Positions 1 to 4,614 of a stretch of DNA of 14,462 nt are shown piece by piece. The notes below the pieces were generated by a model. That model was not told where the DNA came from and ran no database searches. It was given only the letters and a program-made list of their open reading frames with translations. Every line of letters starts with the position of its first letter. Position 1 is the first letter of the stretch. The stretch is from Halovivax sp. (GTDB lineage: Archaea; Halobacteriota; Halobacteria; Halobacteriales; Natrialbaceae). The translations under genes were made by a program, and so were the position numbers. The stretch spans positions 1-14,462 of the forward strand of contig SKPV01000031.1 in the NCBI GenBank assembly GCA_007119345.1. Direction: 5' to 3'.

Positions 1-99
1 CGAGACGTCGATTCGATCGAGGAGGGTCTCGAGGTTGCGCGCGGCGTGATCGAGGACGGGAGCGCCGCTGACGCGCTGGCCGAGCTGCGGGGGTTCTGA
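1..99 (+). CDS. C-terminal end of a probable anthranilate phosphoribosyltransferase (partial)
   Basis: An open frame enters from the left edge and ends at a TGA at 97-99, giving the last 32 residues of a protein. The tail (ending GVIEDGSAADALAELRGF) resembles the C-terminal helix of anthranilate phosphoribosyltransferase (TrpD), where an 'A...I..G.A...L..L' pattern is common. TrpD would transfer phosphoribose to anthranilate in tryptophan synthesis. Only the tail is visible, with no catalytic residues, so another nucleoside phosphorylase/PRT-class II protein is possible. No trp gene follows, which weakens the operon argument. Confidence 0.5.
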   Translation, partial: RDVDSIEEGLEVARGVIEDGSAADALAELRGF

Positions 100-191
100 A
101 CCCCGCTCTCGAATCACACCTTCTCGTTTCCATCGTTCCTCCCGAACCGACTCTTACAGAACAGTGGTAGCAATCTCGCCGAAGTAATTGC

Positions 192-199
192 ATTTATGT
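192..199 (+). promoter_or_regulatory. TATA-like box for the SDR gene
   Basis: The AT-rich string ATTTATGT stands out in GC-rich flanks and is centred about 27 nt before the ATG at 222. That spacing fits a haloarchaeal promoter giving a leaderless or nearly leaderless transcript. A weak Shine-Dalgarno-like GGGTGA lies between them, so a short leader is also possible. Confidence 0.5.
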
Positions 200-221
200 T
201 ACGTCAGGGTGACCACGGCCC

Positions 222-983
222 ATGCGACTCGAGGACAAGACGGCCGTCGTCACGGGGGCTGCATCGGGGATCGGACGCGCGACGGCGGAGCGGTTCGCTC
301 GGGAGGGCGCACGCGTCATCGTCACCGACGTCGACGACGACGGCGGCGAGGCGGTCGTCGACGAGATCGAATCCGCGGGGGGCGAGGCGGGATTCAGGAA
401 GCTCGACGTCACCGACGCCGAGGGGTTCCACGCGGTCGTCGACGACGTGGCCGACGAGTTCGGCCTCGACGTGATCGTCAACAACGCCGGGACGGGACAC
501 CCGTCCGCGGCGATCGAGGACACGGACGAGTCGATGCGCGACTTCGTCATCGACGTGAACGTCAAGGGAGTCTGGAACGGCTGTCACGCCGCCCTTCCCC
601 ACATGAAGTCCAAGGGCCACGGCGCGATCGTCAACGTCGGCTCGCTCGCGAGCCTGCTGGGGCTGCCGAAGCAGGCGGCCTACTCGCTCAGCAAGGGGGC
701 GGTGTTGAACTTCACGCGCGCGATCGCGGCCGAGGCCGGTCCGTACGGCGTTCGCGCGAACACCGTCTGTCCGGGTTTCACCGACACGAGCCTGCTCGAT
801 CAGTACCTCGCGATGCAGGAGGATCCGGAGGCCGCCCGGGAGGCGCTGGCCGCGGAGTATCCGCTGAAGCGGCTGGGCGAACCCGAGGAGATCGCCGACA
901 GCATCCTCTTTCTGGCGAGCGAGGAGGCCTCCTGGATCACCGGCCACGGCCTGGTGATCGACGGCGGCTTCTCGACCTGCTGA
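222..983 (+). CDS. SDR-family NAD(P)-dependent oxidoreductase
   Basis: A 253-residue classical short-chain dehydrogenase/reductase of normal length. The Rossmann glycine motif TGAASGIG is at residues 11-18. Asp36 at the end of the second strand suggests NAD(H) preference. NNAG is at 87-90, and the catalytic tetrad is Asn113, Ser141, Tyr154 and Lys158 (YSLSK). The C-terminal end, with ITGHGLVIDGG, is typical of FabG-like family members. It should reversibly oxidise an alcohol or reduce a ketone in the cytoplasm. The substrate cannot be read from sequence, and haloarchaea carry many paralogues, so 'FabG' would be an over-call. It stands alone on the plus strand, preceded by a TATA-like box and convergent with the Nudix gene 31 bp away. 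Confidence 0.93.
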   Translation: MRLEDKTAVVTGAASGIGRATAERFAREGARVIVTDVDDDGGEAVVDEIESAGGEAGFRKLDVTDAEGFHAVVDDVADEFGLDVIVNNAGTGHPSAAIEDTDESMRDFVIDVNVKGVWNGCHAALPHMKSKGHGAIVNVGSLASLLGLPKQAAYSLSKGAVLNFTRAIAAEAGPYGVRANTVCPGFTDTSLLDQYLAMQEDPEAAREALAAEYPLKRLGEPEEIADSILFLASEEASWITGHGLVIDGGFSTC

Positions 984-1014
984 GGGGCGCCCGCCGAATC
1001 AGCCGACCCGGTCG

Positions 1015-1557
1015 TCAGGCGCGCGCAAGCGCCGATCGGGCCTTCTCGAGCCACCACTCGAGGTCCTTGTACGCCTCCGGCCAGCTGGTCAGGAGTCGGT
1101 CGTCGGCGGCCGCGAGCTCGGCCGGCGTCCAGTAGCGCGCGTCGGCAACCTCGTGATCCGGCTGGGGCTCGCCCTCCGCGTCGGCGGCGTCCAGGGCGTA
1201 GCAGACGTACGTCTTGTGCATCGTCCCAAACTTGGGGAACGTCCTGGCGTCGAACAGCACCAGATCCTCGGGGGCGGCCCGAAGCGTCGTCTCCTCTTCC
1301 AGCTCCCGCACGCCGGCGACGTCGGGACCTTCTCCCGCTTCGACGAAGCCGCCCGGGGTCCCCCAGAGATCACGGTCGGGGACGTCGACCTTGACGAGCA
1401 GTATCGAGCGGTCGTCGACGACGGCCACCCTGGCGGTCGGACTGGGATGGTAGATCACTGGTTCGTCGCAGTCGGGACAGTGAAAGCGATCCGGCGGATC
1501 GACCGGCGCGAGCCGCGCGCCACACCGTGGACAGTGATCGGGCGGTTCCCTGACCAT
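1015..1557 (-). CDS. Nudix hydrolase with N-terminal zinc ribbon
   Basis: A 180-residue protein. An N-terminal zinc ribbon has two CxxC pairs (Cys9/Cys12 and Cys27/Cys30). A Nudix fold follows with the box at residues 70-92: Gly70, Glu76, then RELEEE at 84-89. Those glutamates bind the divalent metals used to cleave a nucleoside diphosphate linked to another group (X). The box glycine near its end is Thr91, a tolerated deviation. The ribbon plus Nudix layout recalls NudC/NADH-pyrophosphatase-like proteins, but the NudC signature after the box is not evident and the substrate is unknown. The start at 1557 is preferred over an upstream in-frame one at 1602 because the zinc ribbon begins soon after it and an AT-rich box lies about 28 nt upstream. 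Confidence 0.9.
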   Translation of the reverse strand: MVREPPDHCPRCGARLAPVDPPDRFHCPDCDEPVIYHPSPTARVAVVDDRSILLVKVDVPDRDLWGTPGGFVEAGEGPDVAGVRELEEETTLRAAPEDLVLFDARTFPKFGTMHKTYVCYALDAADAEGEPQPDHEVADARYWTPAELAAADDRLLTSWPEAYKDLEWWLEKARSALARA

Positions 1558-1579
1558 ACGCGTCCGGACGGGGACCGAG

Positions 1580-1588
1580 ACGAAAATC
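1580..1588 (-). promoter_or_regulatory. AT-rich promoter box for the Nudix gene
   Basis: On the minus strand the run GATTTTCG interrupts GC-rich sequence about 27 nt upstream of the ATG at 1557. This is the distance expected for a leaderless archaeal transcript, and it supports choosing that start. The match to a TATA consensus is only partial. Confidence 0.35.
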
Positions 1589-1679
1589 GCTCCGGTGGTC
1601 ACCGACCTCGCCGGTGGCCCTCTAACTCGACGGGCTCACCCTCGCCGGTCAGCGCGCTCGACGGTCCCGGAACCCGGTC

Positions 1680-2651
1680 TCACTCCTCTCGGACGATCGC
1701 GACGCTCGCCAGCTTGTCGCCGGCCTTGACCGTCGCCTCGCGGGTCAGCGCGTAGAGGATCCCCTCCCGGTCGGCCGCGACGTCCTGGAGGGGTTCGTAC
1801 GTCGTCGGCTCGTAGACGGTCCCCAGCGGTGCCCCTTCCGGGACGTACTCGCCGAGTTCGAGCGAGGGGTTCGGCCGGAACAGCCCGGACGCCGACGCGG
1901 TGACCTGCCCGAGGTGATTCCGGGCGTCGGTCTGCTCGCGGTCTGGGACCGAGCCGTCGAGCATGCCGAGGTGCCGGCAGACGTCGAGGAGCCCCTCGAC
2001 GCCGAGTTCGACGACCGGTTCGACGAGCTGCTTGCTGTGGGCCAGTTCCGGCGTGATCGACGGGATCCCCTCGTGGTCGGCGGCGACCCGGAGCTTCCCG
2101 GCGAAGCCCCGTCGGTGCCACTCGTCGGGAGCGTCGTCGCCGGCCTCCTCGGCGAGCAGCAGGTCGGTGCCGAACGCCTCGGCGAGCGCCCGCGAACGGT
2201 TGCTCCCGTCGAGATAGACCACGTGTGGGTGCATGTCCGGACTCCCCGTGTGGAGATCGACGACGGCGTCGGCCTCCTCGACGAACTCCCAGAGGCGGGC
2301 GGCCATCCGCTGGTGGAGCGAGCCCGTCACGTCGCCGGGCCAGACGCGGTTCATGTTGGGGTTGACGCTGTCGATCACTTCGGGCGTCGTGTACGAGACG
2401 CGGTCGAACGTCAGCGGGTTCGCGACGGGGACGGCGATCACGGTCCCGGACAGGGCGCCCGGTGAGAGGGCGTCGTGAAACCGCCGGAGACTCTCGGTGC
2501 CGTTTACTTCGCGACCGTGCTGGGCGGCCTGGACGTACAGCGTCGGACCGTCCGCGGCGCCCTCGTAGGTGTGGACGGTCGTCTCGATCGCGACGCCGGA
2601 GGGAAGCGTCGCCAGCGTGATCCGCTCTGCCGTGTGGGAGCCGGCGGGCAT
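1680..2651 (-). CDS. Succinylglutamate desuccinylase/aspartoacylase-family zinc hydrolase (M14-like)
   Basis: A 323-residue protein of the AstE/AspA branch of zinc carboxypeptidases. The zinc ligands are visible as His45 and Glu48 (QHGREVNG) and His134 (DLHTG). NMNR at 99-102 matches the family's substrate-carboxylate motif, and Glu202 in ITPEL is the likely catalytic base. The C-terminal 90 residues form a beta-rich, lipoyl/barrel-like domain (GEYVPEGAPLG) common in this subfamily. The expected activity is hydrolysis of an N-acylated amino acid or related amide in the cytoplasm. The true substrate is not evident, since haloarchaeal members are mostly uncharacterised. It is monocistronic by layout, with a TATA-like box upstream of the ATG at 2651. 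Confidence 0.9.
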   Translation of the reverse strand: MPAGSHTAERITLATLPSGVAIETTVHTYEGAADGPTLYVQAAQHGREVNGTESLRRFHDALSPGALSGTVIAVPVANPLTFDRVSYTTPEVIDSVNPNMNRVWPGDVTGSLHQRMAARLWEFVEEADAVVDLHTGSPDMHPHVVYLDGSNRSRALAEAFGTDLLLAEEAGDDAPDEWHRRGFAGKLRVAADHEGIPSITPELAHSKQLVEPVVELGVEGLLDVCRHLGMLDGSVPDREQTDARNHLGQVTASASGLFRPNPSLELGEYVPEGAPLGTVYEPTTYEPLQDVAADREGILYALTREATVKAGDKLASVAIVREE

Positions 2652-2673
2652 GGTCGACGGGTTCCACAGGCTA

Positions 2674-2684
2674 CGGTATGTACG
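2674..2684 (-). promoter_or_regulatory. TATA-like box for the M14-family gene
   Basis: On the minus strand GTACATACCGT is centred about 28 nt upstream of the ATG at 2651, again the spacing of a leaderless haloarchaeal promoter. No Shine-Dalgarno sequence is seen just upstream of the ATG, consistent with leaderless initiation. Confidence 0.45.
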
Positions 2685-2723
2685 TGGGGGGAACCGGTCA
2701 CCGACCCGAGACGTTTCCGCCGT

Positions 2724-2827
2724 CGGGCGGCTATCACGGTGCTCGAGTGCGATCGGCGATCACGGGGCTCGCGGACGATCGGCCGTCACGGGGCTCGGGC
2801 GCGGTCGCCCGTCACGGCGCTCTGCCG
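2724..2827. repeat. Four degenerate 26-bp tandem repeats between divergent genes
   Basis: Units at 2724-2749, 2750-2775, 2776-2801 and 2802-2827 share a 26-bp period with a common TCACGG core and a CGATCGG-type start; a fifth partial start follows at 2828. Units 2 and 3 are nearly identical, while units 1 and 4 have drifted. The array fills most of the space between the divergent M14-family and cyclophilin genes. It has no unique spacers, so it is not CRISPR. A similar array with a shared CGATCGGCCG core lies at 13053-13136. Confidence 0.75.
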
Positions 2828-2852
2828 CGATCGCCGCCGGCGGAGATCACCA

Positions 2853-2861
2853 CCGTTTTCA
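2853..2861 (+). promoter_or_regulatory. AT-rich promoter box for the cyclophilin gene
   Basis: CCGTTTTCA is the only AT-rich run in the region and is centred about 28 nt before the ATG at 2885. Position fits a leaderless promoter, but the sequence is a poor TATA match. Confidence 0.3.
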
Positions 2862-2884
2862 CCGCGCCCGCCCTCGACGGCGAT

Positions 2885-3403
2885 ATGGGTAACCCAACGG
2901 CGACCCTGCACACGACCGAAGGTGACGTCGAGGTCGAACTCTTCGCAGAGCGCGCTCCGCGGACGGTCGAGAACTTCGTCGGACTCGCGACGGGCGAGCG
3001 CGAGTGGACCGACCCCGAGACCGGCGAAACCGTCGAGGACGAGCCGCTGTACGACGACGTCCAGTTCCACCGGATCATCGAGGGCTTCATGATCCAGGGT
3101 GGCGACCCGACCGGCACCGGCCGCGGCGGTCCGGGGTACACCTTCGACGACGAGTTCCACCCGGAGCTTCGCCACGACTCGGCGGGGATCCTCAGCATGG
3201 CGAACTCCGGACCCAACACCAACGGATCGCAGTTCTTCATCACGCTCGACGCCCAGCCCCACCTCGACGACCGCCACTCCGTGTTCGGCGAGGTGGTAGA
3301 CGGCATGGACGTCGTCCGCGAGCTCGGCGCCGTCGAGACGGGCCCCAACGATCAGCCGAAGGCGGACGTCCGCCTGGAATCGGTCACCGTCGACCGCGAC
3401 TGA
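2885..3403 (+). CDS. Cyclophilin-type peptidyl-prolyl cis-trans isomerase
   Basis: A 172-residue single-domain cytoplasmic cyclophilin that catalyses proline cis-trans isomerisation during protein folding. Active-site residues are present: Arg63 in FHRII, Phe68, Met69 and Gln71 in GFMIQGGD, and Ala106/Asn107, Gln116 and Phe118 in the NGSQFFIT stretch. His131 matches the conserved active-site histidine. The position equal to Trp121 of human cyclophilin A, which contacts cyclosporin, is His126 here, as in many prokaryotic members, so low drug affinity is likely. The start at 2885 is chosen because the fold begins there; an upstream in-frame start would translate the repeat array. A short acidic insert (residues 38-54) is typical of haloarchaeal versions. 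Confidence 0.95.
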   Translation: MGNPTATLHTTEGDVEVELFAERAPRTVENFVGLATGEREWTDPETGETVEDEPLYDDVQFHRIIEGFMIQGGDPTGTGRGGPGYTFDDEFHPELRHDSAGILSMANSGPNTNGSQFFITLDAQPHLDDRHSVFGEVVDGMDVVRELGAVETGPNDQPKADVRLESVTVDRD

Positions 3404-3550
3404 CCGGGGACGGGACGACCGTCGATCGTCAATCGACCCGTCGTCCGTATCGCCGGCGTCGATGCCCGGGGTTCCGCCGCATCCCCCTGCTCCTCGGCGG
3501 CCGTGGCGGTGCACTCGTCCCGTCGGCGATCGTTCGACGAACATGATGAG
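3404..3550. other. Intergenic stretch with no gene seen
   Basis: Between the cyclophilin stop and the AT-rich promoter at about 3555 I see no supported gene. Open frames on the minus strand here extend antisense through the cyclophilin gene and look like GC-driven shadows. Confidence 0.5.
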
Positions 3551-3555
3551 ATAGC

Positions 3556-3572
3556 GAAAATAGAAATATTAA
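3556..3572 (+). promoter_or_regulatory. Strong AT-rich promoter region
   Basis: AAAATAGAAATATTAA is the most AT-rich run in the whole window and includes a good TATA-type core (AAATATTAA, 3564-3572). Transcription to the right would start near 3592. It could serve the possible small gene just downstream, the ferredoxin at 3809 through a leader of about 200 nt, or a small RNA. The core is nearly palindromic, so the direction is not certain. Confidence 0.5.
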
Positions 3573-3581
3573 TGATGGCCC

Positions 3582-3776
3582 GTGCGTACCGTGCTACTAC
3601 CTGACGAGAGTCAGGGATGGGGGTCCGACGGAGCTGATGGGGGTCCGCTTCGTCGGCATTTTCACGAGGCACGACGGTTCGACCGACCGGTTTCTCCGTC
3701 GATCGTCGCGGTCGTACCCGAGCGCGTCGACGCCGATACGATCTCGGTCGAGGCCGTCAGCGCCGACGAACCGTAA
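3582..3776 (+). pseudogene. Possible small gene or frameshifted remnant upstream of ferredoxin
   Basis: One frame is open from a GTG at 3582 (another GTG at 3591) to a TAA at 3774-3776, encoding up to 64 residues. Only its second half (from about 3690, ending VDADTISVEAVSADEP) has haloarchaeal codon use. The first half has many A/T third positions. In the neighbouring frame, an ATG at 3637 begins well-behaved codons (MGVRFVGIFTRHDGSTDR) that lose that character near 3690. The simplest reading is a roughly 47-codon gene with one frameshift near 3690, from decay or sequencing error. A direct repeat ATGGGGGTCCG at 3616 and 3637 duplicates the candidate start. I do not recognise the product. Confidence 0.3.
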
Positions 3777-3808
3777 CCGGAAAGGTTCGGCGAGCGAAGG
3801 GACGTGTA

Positions 3809-4144
3809 ATGAGCGACGGAATCGAGCGGCCGAGCGACGTCGGTTCGGCGGACGGGCCGCCGGTCGAGGAGAAACCGTACAAGATCGTCTTCGAGGCGAA
3901 CAAGTGCTTCGGCGCCGGGAAGTGCGCGGAGGTCTCGGACAACTGGGACCTCGACCTTGACACCGGTCTGGCCCGTCCGAGATCGTACTACGTGGGCGAG
4001 GAGGACCTCGAGGAAAATATCCGAGCCGCCGAGGTCTGTCCGGCGAAGAAGGGCGACGGCTGCATCCACGTCGTCGATCGCCGCACCGACGAGGAGTTGG
4101 CGCCCGACCCGCACGGCGACGGGACGCTCTCGGTGGACTGGTGA
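3809..4144 (+). CDS. Small single-cluster-type ferredoxin
   Basis: A 111-residue acidic protein with four cysteines arranged as Cys33-x5-Cys39 (CFGAGKC) and Cys77-Pro...Cys85 (CPAKKGDGC). The C-x5-C plus distant C-P pattern is that of 3Fe-4S/4Fe-4S single-cluster ferredoxins, which carry electrons for cytoplasmic oxidoreductases. The spacing C-P-x6-C at the end adds a fourth cysteine that could complete or sit beside the cluster. About 22 disordered, acidic N-terminal residues precede the domain, as often in halophiles. No strong TATA box lies at the leaderless distance, so it may share the promoter near 3565. The redox partner is unknown; no cytochrome P450 or oxygenase gene lies nearby. Confidence 0.85.
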   Translation: MSDGIERPSDVGSADGPPVEEKPYKIVFEANKCFGAGKCAEVSDNWDLDLDTGLARPRSYYVGEEDLEENIRAAEVCPAKKGDGCIHVVDRRTDEELAPDPHGDGTLSVDW

Positions 4145-4220
4145 GCGGCGGGCGTTCGGTCGAAGCGCTCCGCATCGAAACGCACAACCACTCCCCCCAT
4201 CTACTGTCGGACGCACTTCG

Positions 4221-4305
4221 GCGAGGGTAGCCAAGCCAGGCCAACGGCAGCGGGCTTAAGACCCGCTCCCGTAGGGGTCCTTGGGTTCGAATCCCAACCC
4301 TCGCA
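4221..4305 (+). tRNA. tRNA-Leu (anticodon UAA)
   Basis: An 85-nt type II tRNA. The acceptor GCGAGGG (4221-4227) pairs with CCCTCGC (4298-4304), with discriminator A at 4305. The anticodon stem GCGGG (4250-4254) pairs with CCCGC (4262-4266) around loop CTTAAGA, placing the anticodon TAA at 4257-4259. A long variable arm follows, and the T arm is TTGGG-TTCGAAT-CCCAA. Together these fit leucine. No intron is seen and CCA is not encoded. The gene marks the boundary between the metabolic genes to the left and the glycan island to the right, and its last 21 nt are repeated 121 nt downstream. Confidence 0.96.
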
Positions 4306-4335
4306 CTCGTCACGAGCGATCCGCGAGTGACGAGT
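4305..4335 (+). terminator. Stem-loop directly after tRNA-Leu
   Basis: A perfect 9-bp inverted repeat, ACTCGTCAC (4305-4313) and GTGACGAGT (4327-4335), encloses a 13-nt loop and begins at the tRNA discriminator base. It may act in 3'-end formation or termination of the tRNA transcript. There is no T-run after it, so the terminator role is inference. Confidence 0.4.
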
Positions 4336-4344
4336 GTGAGACGC

Positions 4345-4416
4345 GGGATTCGAATCAGGGAGGTCGCACGCTCGCGAACGTCGTGAGCGAGAACGTCCGA
4401 CCGTGGTTCGAATCCC
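4345..4416. repeat. Nested palindromic element made of tRNA T-arm-like sequence
   Basis: A 72-nt segment begins with GGGATTCGAA and ends with its exact reverse complement TTCGAATCCC. Inside, GGTCG (4362-4366) pairs with CGACC (4398-4402) and CTCGC (4371-4375) with GCGAG (4387-4391), so the whole can fold into one long interrupted hairpin. The left arm through 4368 resembles the T-arm and acceptor end of the adjacent tRNA-Leu, and the right arm lies inside the exact copy of that end. Confidence 0.65.
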
Positions 4417-4425
4417 AACCCTCGC
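4405..4425 (+). repeat. Exact 21-nt copy of the tRNA-Leu 3' end (att-like site)
   Basis: Positions 4405-4425 repeat 4284-4304 without mismatch, covering most of the T arm and the whole acceptor 3' strand of tRNA-Leu. Archaeal and bacterial tyrosine integrases commonly use tRNA 3' ends as attachment sites and leave such direct repeats. Only about 100 bp separates the two copies, so any element between them has been lost, or the repeat arose by local duplication. No integrase gene is in the window. Confidence 0.6.
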
Positions 4426-4426
4426 C

Positions 4427-4540
4427 TTATCGCCACGGGCCGCTCTCGAGCAGCTGGAGGTAGCTCGTCACCATCCGGAGCGGTTCCTGCACGTCGTGGG
4501 AGGCGGCGTAGGCGAACTGTTCGAGCAGATCGTTCGTCGA
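4427..4540 (-). pseudogene. Sensor histidine kinase H-box fragment
   Basis: On the minus strand a 37-residue frame, opened by a stop at 4544-4546 and closed by TAA at 4429-4427, reads LEQFAYAASHDVQEPLR followed by SYLQLLE. This is the dimerisation/phosphoacceptor helix (HisKA, with the phosphorylatable His in SHD) of PAS/GAF-type haloarchaeal sensor kinases. Everything before and after is missing: no PAS/GAF module upstream and no ATPase (HATPase_c) domain downstream. It is a dead fragment, lying between the att-like tRNA copy and the end of the glycosyltransferase gene. The family call is firm because the motif is distinctive; the parent gene cannot be identified. Confidence 0.75.
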
Positions 4541-4614
4541 CCATCACCGTTCACCCGTCGATCGACGACGCTCGTTCGTCGACCGGCACCGCTCCCCCGC
4601 CGATCGACGCCGCC
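4531..4614. repeat. Two 42-bp repeats spanning the glycosyltransferase stop codon
   Basis: Units 4531-4572 and 4573-4614 differ at about 7 of 42 positions. In the glycosyltransferase frame each encodes a variant of a 14-residue module with VDER. The stop codon (TGA, 4553-4551) lies within the outer unit, at a position that is GGA in the inner unit. Confidence 0.7.

Noticed and set aside
2678..2884. Upstream extension of the cyclophilin frame through the repeat array
   Set aside because: The fold begins at the ATG at 2885 with an AT-rich box about 28 nt before it. The extension would translate degenerate 26-bp repeats.
2786..3544. A 252-codon minus-strand frame across the cyclophilin gene
   Set aside because: It is antisense to a certain gene, has no recognisable domain, and has poor codon character outside the overlap.
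4343..4426. A second tRNA gene after tRNA-Leu
   Set aside because: Only the T-arm/acceptor end is repeated. There is no 5' acceptor strand, D arm or anticodon stem to pair with it.
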